DNA from: Linepithema humile
Taxonomy: Eukaryota > Arthropoda > Insecta > Hymenoptera > Formicidae
Assembly (NCBI RefSeq): GCF_040581485.1
Contig: NC_090134.1
Span: 2,604,001-2,668,000, forward strand
Direction: 5' to 3'
Length of the DNA: 64,000 nucleotides
Translations under genes and position numbers: made by a program
Shown here: positions 1 through 13,868 of the stretch, one piece after another
How positions within the stretch are numbered: position 1 is the first letter of the stretch
Layout of the letters: the number at the start of each line of letters is the position of its first letter
The notes under the pieces: model-generated
Databases searched by the model: none
Told to the model about the DNA's origin: nothing
Seen by the model: only the letters and a program-made list of their open reading frames with translations

Positions 1-164
1 TATTTAGAAATAACTTTTCTGGCGTTAATTTTAATGTTATAGTTAAAAACGGCTGTTCTTATTATATTTGCTTTCCTACATATACATTTATAATATTTTC
101 TCCACATACAGTTTGAATATTTCAACAACACGATTTTAAAACGTACGTACTCATTTTGCAACTT

Positions 165-250
165 ATTACTTGCAACTTTTAACCTGTCATCTGTAACTCT
201 CAAAGTTTCAGTCCTCTCTCGATTTTCAACTCCCAACTCTCAATTCTCAT
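165..250. repeat. Degenerate CAACTCTCAA-type minisatellite
   Basis: Repeated variants of TTTCAACTCTCAA occur (GCAACTTTTAACC, TAACTCTCAAAG, TTTTCAACTCCCAACTCTC). The same motif family returns at 5658-5730, suggesting a dispersed degenerate simple repeat rather than a gene. Confidence 0.55.
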
Positions 251-1136
251 CGCGTAGATTGGTCTTCCGCCACTTTCGACGTGTAATGATACTTCCAGTC
301 GCGATATGGCATGATAAAAAATGTGGACTCTTCAGTCTCATTGACTATTTCAAGCGTATTTCCAGATGTGTAAGCATTGAAGCGGAACGTAAAATTGCGA
401 AGCGCAAAGCAGGAAAAAGCGCCACGCGCTTGCGATTTATGCAACATTCATATCCTTTAACAATGACAGCGCCAGAGGACACGGGCATCACATCTTTAAA
501 AAGAACACAGTCGCGTTTCGAGCCAGACAGAATATTAACAAGCCGAAGTCGCAGTCTCGCTGGCTGGCTGGCCGGCTCTTCATTCGCATTCCGTCTTCGG
601 GAATTCGAGGATAACGGGTGGACATTAAAGTCGCGAGATCAAAGGCGTCAAACGGGTTTTCTGAAAACGGGAAAATTTTAAAGCTGCACCGGGACGAAGC
701 AAAGCGCGCTAAACCTCAAATGACGTCTTTAACGAAGTTAGCACAAGGTAACGCGATTCGCACTGATCCCGATCGCGCTCAGTTCGAGCATAAATAAAGA
801 CCAATTTTTACGATCTCGTATTTAATTACAAACGCATTCGCACTCTGTATGCAAAGAGCATTTGCTAAGCATTTTAATACGGAATTCAACTCCAATGTAA
901 ATGCATTCCAATTGAAATGTGACCTCGTGTAAAATTGACCTTAACTGCACGCGCATTCAACGATCCAGATCGTGTGAATCGAAAACGTTATTAGATCGAG
1001 GTTGTCGTTTATCATCAGGAATTTCACTTGAACCCGCGCAAATCAATTCCTCGCATATTATGAACACAGCTAGAGGAAATGAGACGGGATTTTTATCACT
1101 TCTTTTTTTCAATGGAAGATGACGTGAGAAACCGAG

Positions 1137-1275
1137 AATTTAAAGATTTAAGAATTCAAAGGCCTAAATACTTAAAAATCTAACGGTTCTGAGAATTTAA
1201 TTATTGGAGAAAATCTGAAGATTGAAAAATCCGACAATCTGAGAACTTCAATTTTCGAAAATTTAAGAATCCGAG
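1137..1275. repeat. Degenerate GAATTTAAGAATC-type repeat
   Basis: Imperfect units such as GAGAATTTAAAGATTTAAG, AATCTGAAGATTG and AATTTAAGAATCCGAG recur every 15-25 bp. Similar units reappear at 1830-2110. The array is too diverged to fix a period by eye. Confidence 0.5.
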
Positions 1276-1829
1276 ATGTTAAATGACGCTTCTCAAGATA
1301 TCGCTGTGTCATCGATAAAGCTACAATTACGATATCGAATAACTAACACGCTGCAACTGGCATTTGCAATTCACATAATGCGCGAGCGGACAGATAAGAT
1401 CACGATCGCACAAGATTCACGATTTATTGAAATATATGCATCGATTCGCATTGAACACGTGGTGCGGTAAAGTAGCGGCAGTAATACACGTGTATGTGCG
1501 AGGTTCCGCGGAAGAACAAATGATCCCTTGTCATAAGATGAATTAATTATCACCTGTTATTAACATAAGACCCTCGTGTGCGTCGATATTTAAATAACGA
1601 CTACCTTCGGCACCGAGGCTGCTCCGTGCTTCTCTAAGAACTCTATTGAACATCTCAAGATACATGAATGCATTGGAATGATATATCAAAATTCTGCGAA
1701 TGAAATATGACAAAAATATGCAAATAAAAAAAAAGACATGAATAAATTAAAATTAAAATTTCTAAATATGAGTACAAATTACAGATTTTAAAAACTTAAA
1801 AACATCCCATAAAAAAAATTAAACGTCCC

Positions 1830-2110
1830 ATATTTTATAAATTTAGAAATTTAAGAATTAAAAAATCAAAAAATAAAAATAATTTAAATATTCCAGAGTC
1901 TCAAAATTTATAGAAATATAATATTTTAAGATATCTGAGAAAGTTTTGCAAATTTATAAGCCCTGTTATTTAAGAATCCATGAATTTATAAATATAAAAG
2001 TCTGAAAGTAGACATTCGAGTACTTTAAAATCTGAAGATTGCAAGATCTGGAAACTTGCGAATTTATGATACTAAAATCCGTGTAGCTAAGAATTTAAAA
2101 ATCACAAAAT
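1830..2110. repeat. Second block of the degenerate TTTAAGAATC repeat
   Basis: Units such as TTTAGAAATTTAAGAATT, TTATTTAAGAATCCATGAA, AATCTGAAGATTGCAAG and CTAAGAATTTAAAAATC echo the block at 1137-1275. The sequence is AT-rich with no coding potential. Confidence 0.45.
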
Positions 2111-2719
2111 TAATATCTTTCGTTATGAGCTTAAGACGCTCGTTAAATATGTTTAACATTTAAATAGCCAGCATCGTTAGCGCAAAGCTATGTCTGGGAG
2201 CTCCGCCGAGTGTCTTACGATAAGCGAATGCGTAAAAGCGTCCTCGAAATTCTGCGGACGCGACGTTATAAAGGTATGCAAGCATGCAAACGAGTCGTGA
2301 GGGAAAATTCCCACGAGCTTTGATGCTGTAAACGAGTCGCAACTCTTCGAGATTACTTTACGGATTTCTGCAAATAGCGTTCATTGAGATATAATATTGG
2401 AGCTAGCTCTTATTCGATATTCATTGCAAAATAAACACTATCTTTCTAATTCTTTCGCCAGGTCAATTTTTTTTTATAATTTAATACAAAATATTATATC
2501 AAAGATCTTACAATTTGAGACATAAACTTTTATTTGTTGCGACAAACAATTTTTTCTCCATGATTCTTACTACGAAAAAAACTTCTCACTCTTAATTGCA
2601 TAAAGAATCTCCATCAAGAAATAACGCGATAAGAGCAGAACGTACTGTACATGTTCAATTATCGATGCAAATTGGACCAATGACATAAATAATGTGAGAC
2701 TCGCGTAACATCACGTGTT

Positions 2720-3075
2720 TACTCGATTAAAACACGCGTAACGGCGCCGCCTGTTTAACGACAACGCATAAATCCATTCGCGGGTTTTCTGCGCGTTTCT
2801 GCCGTCGCGGCCAGAAGACGGGAATATCAACAAAGCGGAGAACCACTGAGCAGCCTCCAATCGCCCGCGGCGGTGACGTCAACCTCCTGCGTTGCATCGC
2901 GCGCAAAAGCGTATCGTCGTATCGTTGCACTTGCAGCACGGCTGCACATGCGCCCCCGGATGCAGTTGAGAGGAGCGGGTGTGCGCGTACTCGCGTCATT
3001 CATCATCAATCGTCGTAGAAAAGATATCCGATCTTGACGTGCGCGTTTAGCGGTAAACACGGTCGCAAAGTGCAC
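2720..3075. other. GC-rich island inside the FoxO intron
   Basis: CpG-dense sequence in an AT-rich surround, including a perfect CRE (TGACGTCA) at 2874-2881. Open frames on the minus strand here are Arg-rich and overlapping in two frames, so they are probably not coding. An intronic enhancer or alternative promoter is possible. Confidence 0.4.
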
Positions 3076-5657
3076 GATTTATCACATTTCAGAAAACACT
3101 CCAACATTAATAAATTGATTTTAAGTAAAAAATATTAATTCAAAAAATTAAAAGATAAAGAATATATTTTCTATTTCTAGATTTTTTTAATTTTTGTGCA
3201 AATTTTTGGCAAACACATCCAGCATTTATACGATCCTTTTTAAGATATATCTAGCATTATGTAAATATATATCAACTTGAGTCACAATTAAAAACCACAT
3301 TTAGCATTATTATATGAACTCACAAACAGTTAACTTCATCTTTGGACTTTATCTTAGAAAACAGATCACATTTCTCGCGACCCAATCACATTTTTTAAAA
3401 TAAAATATCGAATAACAGGAAAAACTTTGTGCAAATATAAAGAAAAATATCTAACGATAATCAAACAAAATATTTTTTGTTAATTGAAATGTGTAAACAT
3501 ATGCTGCGAAATAGTTTAAACGGCCTAATGTACTGCAAAATAATTTTTGTTTCTTTTTCTATAAACAATTGTGAATAAATATTACCATTTTGTCAGCAAG
3601 GTGGCGCTTTTGATAAACATTGCAAAATCACTAACAGCGTAGTCTTTGATGACGCACGTGTATGCATCTTATCATGGAATAACATCTTACGATTGGCGAT
3701 ATCCATTTATCATGTAAAGTAACAACTATCGCGCCATCATAACAAATCGACATTTCGCAATCATTAAAGCGCCATTATTTACGTCGTCTAAATTAACGCT
3801 TTAATTGTTACATAAATGCTAAGAGATAATTATTGTCCAAGTCTCTTACAAATCGTTAGCTATATCTAAATGAGACGATAATTCCAATCAGTTTTATAAT
3901 CACTTTTTCGTCAATTTCTCGCTGATACTCTTCGCGCAACGAAGTAATTTTATTTACTGACTAAGATTCACGTCTTATCGCTTTGTTTTCATTCAACAAA
4001 ATAATTTTGATTGTAACATCTCGAAGATGCATTACACTTCGAAAGAGCGCACAAGTGCTTAATATAAAAATCAACTTATAAATGATTCATACATTTATAT
4101 ATTAGAAATATATACATTACAAATGGGTTCGTGCACGCAATTCTGGCAAGTGCGATTGTGTGTGAGTGTATGTGTGTCCGCCACACATGTATCAGCTATT
4201 AATACGTAGCGAGGTAATATATTTAGACGTTTCCTCGGCGACGTCTCGCGGGGCTCAACCTTCTTCAAGGCAGAAAAGACCAGCGGCCGTTGGTTGTCGG
4301 CGCGCGCCAGGTGGGAACCAAGTATTTTACGCAGTTAACGGCGCGCGCCTTCGCAGGCAATATCGTTACGAGACTTCGTCGAACAAGTAATTACACCCAC
4401 TGATAAAAAGTCATTTTCATTGTTCGTCGAAATATTAAACAGTTATTCGCATCAACAAATTGGTAAAAGTAGCCAAAAATTTTTATAGTAAATTAAATAC
4501 GACTCTCTCAAAAAAGTGAAAATGTTCCTTTTCGCACTGTTTTCTTAGAAAATTTAAATCTATTTCTATTAAATAAATTATCGAAACAATGTATTAATAG
4601 TTTTGAAACATCACGCCACTCAAATTGAAGAATATATCTTAAGAATATAGTTTTTCACAAATTAATTTTTTCAAAAGTACTAATAAATAATAAAGTGTTA
4701 TTCATCGTTTATTTTAAAATGAATTTTAGTTCAGCAGAATCTTTATGTGACGATTTAATTACTAAGACAACAAATATTGAAATATAAAATATGAAAAATT
4801 GCGGCAAATAATGATTTTTAATATTTTCACGATCAATTTAAATATTCACTTTTTCTAAGACATTTTGTACAATCAGGATGAACGCAAAACACAAGATCCC
4901 CCATATAAGTCAGCATTCTTGTGAAAACATTTTCGTTAATTGAGAGTTGCAAAAAAGATCTATTTTGATCTGAATGCAAATTATATTACATTCACGTAAG
5001 TCATCGCTCACCGAAATAGTCACTTTTATCTTACGAATCTATGAAGTTACATAAATCAATAATATTCTCCGACGCGAAATTCATTAATCGAAAATTGCGA
5101 AAAGGAGTCGCGCCAGCCCGACCAGAATGCAAATCGTATTACAGCGCCATAAGTAAAATGTTCATTAAGTTGCGATCGCCGTCATTTTCGGAGAAAAAGA
5201 TGTTCGCGTCAGAACTAAAATAAGGAAAAGGATTAGGCATCTTTTCTCGAGTGATTAACTCTGTGCGTATTCTTCTTTTCGGATATCGATTGTTCACTGT
5301 AAACTTCTCACGATTTACTTTATGCATACATTATGACTTGTAATAATATAATTTGTACATACTTCATTGAAAATTATACCAATTCGAGATTATTTTATTT
5401 CAACTTCACGAAGTTTTCGGTTGAATCGCGATAACCGATGATCGGTAGGCGAGTCTTCGCGTAAGAGCGCAAACGCGAATCCGAAACGCCTCTACCGTTC
5501 TTTTTTTTCCTTCTTTTCTGGAACGCAGGTCCGGTTACCTGCGGTGTTGCACGGAGAGGATATCGGATGCCCGAGATCCTCGCAGAGCGACGAGGACACG
5601 CTACGGTAGATTATTCGGTGCGTTAACTCGATGAAGGCCTGATCGCGAAATTTCTCG

Positions 5658-5730
5658 ACTTTCAACTCTCAGCTTTCAACTCGCAGCGCTTAAACTCGGT
5701 TGCAACTTTTTTTCTCAGTTCTCAACCCAC
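5658..5730. repeat. Second CAACTCTCAA-type minisatellite block
   Basis: CGACTTTCAACTCTCAGC, TTTCAACTCGCAGCG and TCTCAGTTCTCAACCC repeat the motif seen at 165-250. It is low-complexity and diverged. Confidence 0.5.
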
Positions 5731-5990
5731 CCCTAATACAAACGACGCGGATTTATCAGAAATAATCTTAATAAGCAATTATCGAATTCATTTAAAAATT
5801 AATTTTCAGCAAAAGATTTCGGTAAAATAAACCGTGAATGAGTCTTTATCTTTTTGGTGCTTGCAGCAAATGATGGAAATATAGAAAGAATTTCTTTTAA
5901 TTAGAGACCGGAAAGTATCCTGCATCCACGGGAACGGAAGCGCAGATGTCAGTTTATCTTCGCGTCGCTTGCAAAACTTTGCGTAATGAG

Positions 5991-5992
<2 letters not shown>

Positions 5993-6038
<46 letters not shown>

Positions 6039-6042
6039 GAGG

Positions 6043-6107
<65 letters not shown>
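5993..6107. repeat. (GA)n microsatellite, about 115 bp
   Basis: Nearly pure GA repeat broken once, at 6034-6050, by GGAAGAGGGAGGGA. This is the longest dinucleotide tract in the window. Confidence 0.97.
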
Positions 6108-6110
<3 letters not shown>

Positions 6111-7304
6111 AAGTGCGATTAATGACTCGTCGTTGTTAATCGTGCAGGTATCGGCATGACGTCCGCGTAATCGTTTATCACAGGATCGGGCTTAATATCG
6201 ATGCTAATTTGTCTCTTGTACATCGCTGCCGCCATTCGTCGTCGCCGTCGCCGCCACCGTAGCATTAGCCTGGGAAGCGCGCTTGCGTTACGTCGGATAG
6301 CCCGATCGACCACGCTCGCAATTTCTCTTCATTTGACACTGTCCGGGCGGACTCGTCGCGCCAATTCAATTAAAGGAAGCGAAATATAGACGAAGAAAAG
6401 AACACGCTCGGCCCTTCTCTGCTTATAGGGTGTCTCGGAAGTGAGACGCCTCTTCGGATTATCCGGCGATTCTTTTCAGCAAAAATTCGACAAGATGCTA
6501 TTTTTGTCGCGCAATTTTGCAACATTAAATGTATCAAAATGAATTTTAAAAAATGTTGCATTAGATATATTGGAAATATTTCAAAAAGCTTAGTTCAAAT
6601 AAGAAGTTTAACTTTGTTCAAACAGATTCAGCTAGCTATTAAATTCATTTGTAATTCGTTTGTGTCTTTATCTATTCAAATCTTAGTAAATTTCAACCGA
6701 TGCAGAGACTTGCCATTTTCTTTCGCAAACTGTTTACGTTTCTCTATATTCTGTTCACTACTATTCTATCTCCAAGGTGATCCACGGTCGATTATTGATA
6801 AAGCTTTACTTACCGACATAAAATAACCATCTTATCACACTGTGATTATAAATATCGATAGCAATGATCTTTTTCCTCGTTTCGATAATGAGAAGCTCCA
6901 TCAACATCAAAAGATAATGCGAACTCACCTGAAACAAAAAGAAGAGGAAATAATGAAAAACTTGTTAAATGAACAGCGCGATTAACGAAAGTCGAGAACA
7001 TTATAAATTTTTCGAGCGAAGAACGTTGGAGCGGTACAAACGCGCGATATCCTTATCGCGCGACGACAAATTTCATTGCGATTCATTAGCTAATTATAAA
7101 TATTTCACAAATATGGAGAGTCGAGAGCGCGCGCACATTTATCGCAGCCGACGAGACAGAGAGATACGGAATTTGGCGGCTATTAAATTTATCGGTTAAA
7201 AGAGTGCACGCACATATAAAAATGTATATCGATAATTTATCTTTATTACAAGTATTTATCCAATATCATTTATTCAATGTCCATCGCACATATATAGGTG
7301 TATT

Positions 7305-7349
7305 ATTTACGTAAATAACATCCCGCACTTGCGCGTAATTTACGTAAAT
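7305..7349. promoter_or_regulatory. Pair of perfect ATTTACGTAAAT palindromes
   Basis: The 12-bp palindrome ATTTACGTAAAT occurs twice, at 7305-7316 and 7338-7349, 33 bp apart. Its core TTACGTAA is the optimal site of PAR/C/EBP-like bZIP factors (Vrille and Pdp1 in insects). The motif is seen; binding is inferred. Single TTACGTAA copies also occur near 18681 and 36561. Confidence 0.4.
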
Positions 7350-10300
7350 ATTCCAGTATTATATTTATATTGAGCAAACAATATTTTTATATTAGATGGA
7401 ATATTTCGTGGTGGCATTTTTGTGATTCCAGAAAAATCACAAATCTCACATGAAGCCAAAGTTCATCGAAAAAATCTATTTGTCGTTCACACGGAAGAAC
7501 GGCGGAAAATTTTTGGAAGTAGAAGGTGTGCGATGCGAAGTTCAGCACGTTCAGAGAAGCGCAGTTCAGTATTTTCGCATTCCCTCGCATGCACGCCATT
7601 CTTCTTCCCACATAAAATTTGGCTTTCAAATTCAATTGCGTCTCACAATGCGAAAAATACGGCATCTTTTGCTCCACTGACCATGTTTCGCGATGAATCA
7701 CGCTTTTCTGCTTATTATATGACCGAGAGATGGGAAGTAACAGGACGAATTCGATGGAGTTTGGGAGTGTTGCCAGTGTCCGGGAACGGATCGTCCCTCA
7801 TTTCTTCATTCCGCGAGCTTAAACAAAGACGAGGAACGGAAAAGAAAGGAGGAGAGAAAAACGGCGTCGATGAGCCTAGTGGGGGAACCCCTTCCGTGTA
7901 GCTGCCGGTTGGGAGTACTTACGAGGGTATGTAATCGCGCGGTAATTTCCTCATGAGCTTCCTTGCCACCCTCCCGTTATCCCTAGCACCCTCGCGCAGA
8001 ACGCACTTGGACCGAGCCCAGTTGGCCCGGATCCTTCGCTTCTCGCTTTTGCCAACAAATGGCATAAGGCGCGACGAAAGCGTCGCTCGCGCGCCGGCAC
8101 TTTCTTCTAATAAAAGCGTAAGAAACTTAGTTGATCCCGATCCGGTTACTACTCGTTCTGCAACAGACCGGCGACGAGCGTCGTTCTAACTTAATAACGC
8201 TTCATCGCGACTTTTCGTTGTTATCCCGACTGAACCGGGAAGGAACCGAACACTAATTTCGATCAGTCGGGTCGGAGCTCGTTTCGAGATCCTGTCTTTG
8301 TGAAATAATATCTGCGCACTATTTGTTCAGTGAAAAAAGAATTTAAGTTTGTGAGCAAATTGTGGATAAAATCGATCATAAATGCAAAACTCGGATAATG
8401 TAAGATTAATTATAAGATAAAATATAAGTGAGCTCGCAGAGCACATAAAATTAGGCATTATTCATATTTGTGATATTATCCTAATTAAAATTCTCGTTAA
8501 ACTGTACGTATTCACACGTGAGAGAGAATCTACTTTGCGGTCTCCTTTTTTTTTTACTCGCTCGCTTATAACTGCGCAAAGCGCATTCCGATCAGAAATA
8601 TTGACTGATAGATCTATTCTTAAACACACAACCGCGGCCTTCTTCGCGTCTCGTCTTGATGCAACTTTGCTTCGAAACAACCGGTTCAAAAATGCAGTGA
8701 CCGGCTCTGAAATCAGGGCAAGAGAAGCCCGTCAAGCGACAGGCTCGAAACATAACACACAAGTACCATTATGTCACCTTACGCTTTTTAATCTTGTCAC
8801 CTTGCAGCCATTGTATGTGTACCGGGTTGCAAGGTTGCATGTGGATACTTATTGAGCTATCATTGTAGAGGTATTTAAGTCTTACGTCACGCACGACACG
8901 CGAGTCGATGTGCTTAAGGAAATAAAGAAAAGAATTGCGAAATACATTGTTCACACAGTCGAGGAAGTTGTTAATGTTACAATACAATGGCAGGAACGAA
9001 TACTATAAATAAAACTCGATCGTTTGATTGTATGTTATCGTTTAATTGTTGTTGTTTCTTTCTAGCTCAGTCGACACGTGTCGCCTTCGTGCTTCGTAGG
9101 CCCGAAATTCATGCTAATGTGTTATTCAAATATCATTGCCCGATATAGCTATAAAATTTTATTTTATTACACGAACATTAAATTCGAGTATAAATCGCAT
9201 TATGTAGTGTGTAATCATTATTATCATAATAAAATTTTAGTTGTAATATGGAAACGAAAGATTCTATAGAAAAGAAATAAAATAATACGAATGAAAAAAT
9301 GGTTAAAAAGAGTTATGCACAAATATAATATTTATATGTAAATTGATAAATTAATGTATAAATAATCAGAATTATAATTAAGCTTAATTAAAAAAAATTA
9401 AATTCATAAAATAGAGAATAAAGTAATATAATTTCTCATTTGCGAGCCAGAATCTCCTCACAATGTTACAAAACCTTAGAAAATACGATATAATCAGATT
9501 ACAGACGCAATAGAATCAAATTAACACCTAAACGTCCTGAAACGTCTGGAGCGAAAATGCGAGCGCCGGGAACGGAAACGTTAAATCCGAGTTGACGGCG
9601 AGATTTCCGAAAGGAGAACCCGTCTAAATCAAGTTTACGCTAGTCGGCTCTCAGCTTCATTGTACGAAAAGGGCCCGTGATCCACCGCAGGCAACAATTA
9701 AGACACATATCGGCCAGTGATTGCCGCTTTTATAGCCGTTTAAACTGTTCGGTTCCCCTGCGTGACGCGATGCGAGCCGACCACGTTCCCTTCACGTGTA
9801 TAATTTGTGCGAGCCGCGCGCTGTCTCGTTGTCACGCGCGTGAACTCGCGGATACCTTGCCGGCAACCGCGAGCCAGACGAATTAGAGAGCAACGTCGTT
9901 TTTTCGCTGTCGCGCGAGGACGACGAGGAATCTCGCTCCGTCAAAGTTTTACGAGCCATCGCGCTTAATCGCTTGAGTCGGCTCTATCGCGGCGTTTTAT
10001 CGAGCATGCATCGGGTGTCCGGTTTTGCTAAACGACGCGCTGTTGGGTATCGACGAGTCGCATGCCGAAGAATGCGCAGAATAGTGCCAAAGTAGCGACG
10101 GAATAAAGTAGCAAAGTGAAGTCGTGAATATTTTATTACGTTCACTGGTTGTGTGCTTCTTTTATCGACACTGCATTCCAATTTTGTATTACGATATTCA
10201 ATTGATATTTAGTTACATTCGATTATATTTTTTCAAATATCACAAATTTCATACGAAAGATATCCTTTGTACGAAAAACGTTGCTTTTATCCGAATTCCG

Positions 10301-11589
10301 CTAGATATTCAGAAACAGCCGCTATATAAATTATTCCGTAGCGACTTGGTGTGCGTGCGCTTGTAATACTCATCTCTAATTAACAATTGCTATTTATTTG
10401 CATGTAAAATGGGAGCCCACGCGTTGTCAAGCTCGGGTCAAATGAATCGTCGAATTTTAATTTATTCGGCTGAATTATTTTAATTATCAATGCACACATT
10501 CTCCGCGGCTGCCGCAGCAACGCGGGAGGAATGACAAACCGCTATAAGGTTCATCGATGTGTAGCATAATTTGCCGCACGAGGAACGGCGGCGTGGCGCG
10601 CACGCCGGTATAATGCAAGTAATTAAATAAATAATCAACTGTAATAGCAAAAAGTTCCGCCCCTCGACCGTAAACAATTAAAACGATTCGGCCGCGCAAA
10701 TTAAAATTCGATATTTCGTTTACAGCGCCGGGGCTCGCCCGCGCTCGCTGCTACGCGGGGCGAAATCATCCAAATTCGCAGAAAAACACGCAATTGGGCC
10801 AATTTTATCGGTTTTTTGCGTTACGCGATCCTTTACTCCGTTCTTATTTTTCCTCACGAATTAACACGGCAAAAATTGTTTTCCGTCGTTAATAATTATC
10901 TTCTTATTTTCCTGTTGATTGAATGCAGAAAAATAACGCGTTCTTCTAGTTTGAAAATTTCTTTTATTAATTAAACGAGTTTCCTCATATCGGGTTTATC
11001 CACGCGCATGGACGGGTTCCGGCGGTCGGGGTAATTAGCAAGAATAAACCTCGTCCAGACCTGCTAAAGTTATAGTAATGTACTTAACCACATTCAACTC
11101 TCTCTCTTGATCACGTCGATAGCGTCGAAGGGCTTCGCTGGGAAAAGAGTTAATTTACAAGACGAATCGCAAGGCTTCGGCGTTATACGTTCCAAGAGCT
11201 TCCGCAATCTGCATGAAAATTCCGTACAACAGCTCGTTAACCGCAAAGCTCAGTTTTAACGCGCATTTCGCATCGCGAGATAATTTCAAACACTTTGTTT
11301 TAATGTTATTAACATTGATTAAAATAGGATAATGCGAACAGAGGTGATTCATAATTCGAGAACAAAATTACTGAGACAAATAAAACAATTCAAATAACAA
11401 TTAATTACGCGAAATTTTATTTTTATTTCTTTCAGCGAATTTGAAATTTTTTAATTTCAGTTTGCATATTTTTTTCTACATTTCATCTCCCAATAATCTT
11501 GGAACTCTAAGTTGTTTCGGCGACTTCGTGAAGCGGCAAAGTTGTGAAGTGTTAGTGGAACGGAATTCTCAATGTAGTCAGGATTAATT

Positions 11590-11910
11590 TTTAAGGCGGT
11601 CCCGCCGTCCGCCGAAAACACCCAACGTTCCGTCGTCGCTCCTCGCGAAGGAAGACACGCACAACCGGGAGCCTCTTGCAGTATATTATCGAGCCGTTCG
11701 TTCCCAGCCGAAATGCAACAAGTTGCCCATTCGGGCCAAGTGCCTCCCGCCTCCCCGCCGCCCGTCCCGCGGCGCCCGTGACGGGCCTGCGAAGGTACCC
11801 GGTACGGATGCACTCGCAAACACACAGATATACACGAGCACACATGCAAATACGCATTTCACCTGGCGTGCAGCACCATATATCGGCTCTCCTCCCGACA
11901 AGAACGTGCG
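11590..11910. other. GC-rich island
   Basis: CpG-dense sequence with frames open on both strands and in several phases at once, a compositional effect rather than coding evidence. A CA-rich stretch at about 11817-11850 follows. No splice-bounded exon with family similarity is visible. Confidence 0.35.
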
Positions 11911-12246
11911 GAGAGTGCACTTCAGCGTTAATTCACAGAAGTCTCTTTTTCACCGCTCCGATACTCGACGATTCCTTACAACGAGACACCCAATGGGGCG
12001 CTCCAATCTCAAGTATTAAATTATGCGATCCTTTATATCGTCCTATGTAAGTAATTAGCAACATATAAATCATACGAGCATGTACATGTCCCGAGCACCT
12101 GCCTTAATACACGACTTAAATTCACGTAGACAAACTGCTTCCATATTTTAAGCAAAGTAAAAAGAATACATTAGTATTGAGTGATGTAAGAAATAGTGCG
12201 TTTAAAGACGTAAAGAATAAAAATGAAACGTAAATAAGGGAGAATT

Positions 12247-12272
12247 ATTTTTATTATTATTATTATTATTAT
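12247..12272. repeat. (TTA)n microsatellite
   Basis: A short run of TTA units, just upstream of the first copy of the TAC-associated duplication. Confidence 0.9.
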
Positions 12273-12314
12273 ATCAGATATTATTATCATTTCGAGACTT
12301 CTGAAAAATAAAAG

Positions 12315-12452
12315 CATACTACTACTACTACCGCGGATAACATTAAAAATACTACACCGACATTGTAACTGAAATTCGATAATTTATATTTATAACTTTC
12401 CAAAGAGCGGCGATATCGCTAATCTCGAAATAACATTGTTGATAACCTAAAT
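12315..12452. repeat. Direct repeat copy A with (TAC)5
   Basis: Begins CATACTACTAC, then CCGCGGATAACATTAAAAAT, and ends TAACCTAAAT. It is almost identical to 12881-13090 apart from microsatellite length and small indels. See copy B. Confidence 0.9.
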
Positions 12453-12880
12453 GAATTTATGTAATTGGATCATCCTGGTTCTCTTCGATGCGAGTAGAAA
12501 GAATATTGTGTATCACTATGCGTCTTTGCGTTTTCAAAACGCTCCACGGAATAACCACAGACCGCAGTCCGGAAATCTGCCAAGATCCTACTGCGGTATG
12601 ATAATAATTATTTTTTTTTTTCCTCTTATCAACGCTCGCGCAGGTGAAGCCGCTGTCTTCTTCGGGGAGCATCCGCCCGCCCGAAATTTCCAGCTCGCAA
12701 TCAGAAAAATAAAACTTAAGGTCTGATGCAATTTTGAAAATTGAGCAACATAATTATAGTCGTTCAGAGACAATATTATAACAGTACAAGGTCCCAGATT
12801 GAACAAATATTCGTAAGAAAATTATAAGATTTATAATTGTAACAACTATATGCGCTAAATTTGTAATGTATTTTTTTCAA

Positions 12881-12882
12881 CA

Positions 12883-12963
<81 letters not shown>

Positions 12964-13090
12964 CGCGGATAACATTAAAAATACAACATTGTAACTGAAA
13001 TTCGATAATTTATGTATATAATTATAACTTTCGAAACAGCGGCGATATATACATCGCTAATCTCGAAATGACATCATTGATAACCTAAAT
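12881..13090. repeat. Direct repeat copy B with (TAC)27
   Basis: Starts with 81 bp of pure TAC (12883-12963), then CCGCGGATAACATTAAAAAT and the same unique segment as copy A, ending TAACCTAAAT at 13090. The copies lie about 0.57-0.64 kb apart in direct orientation, so this is a local duplication in which one copy's microsatellite expanded from 5 to 27 units. Confidence 0.92.
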
Positions 13091-13288
13091 TATACACATA
13101 TAGTTTTGTGGAAACAATCTCAAAGATGATTTAATTAGAGAAATCCTCAGAATAAATGTGCTATGCACAACTGAAAACAATCGTATTTATTATTGCGTTA
13201 CATCGCGTTGCGTTTTATCGATGCGTTACACGGTTTTATGGTCCATTAGAACTTCATTAATAAAATTTAAACGATAAACACGATCTTT

Positions 13289-13305
13289 AAAAAAAAAAAA
13301 AAAAA
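13289..13305. repeat. Poly-A tract (17 bp)
   Basis: Uninterrupted A17 in AT-rich sequence. No retroelement body or target-site duplication could be recognised beside it. Confidence 0.8.
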
Positions 13306-13868
13306 TGCGAATGAATATCGAAATGTTGCTTCCAAATTTTGCGATAAATCGAATGTAAATGATCAATTTTCAAAAAACGTATGTGTTTTTGTGACATTCG
13401 CAAAAATTGCCATCATTAAACGTGATAATCAATGCAATACATGTCGATCGAGCACCTTGTATAGCAAATGCAAAAATCTACGTCTTGTAGAAAATACTTA
13501 GAATACATGGCGCCAAGCATATCTACGCACTTATCATTTTTCATTCTACGTTTCCTCATATCTGACATTGCTTATGAATTATTAAAAGGGCACATATCGG
13601 TCAACTGCTCGTGCTACAATCGCTCGTTAAAAAGCTGCGTAACGAATAATGAGAAACGCGCGGAATTACAAAACTGTGCAGAATGCAACTTTATGCATAC
13701 GAACAAATCACGGCTGCATATATATTTACAATTACTCAATTATCCCATTAATTTCAATAATAAATCAATTATATTGTGAATATTATATTCTATTTCAATA
13801 CTAAAATAGAGATATTACTATTTCATATTAGTAAAATTAATTGATACGTTATTACTGGACGGATGCAG

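Noticed and set aside
7387..7901. Overlapping open frames on both strands (104 and 159 codons)
   Set aside because: No family resemblance, low conservation-type composition, and opposing frames are open over the same DNA.
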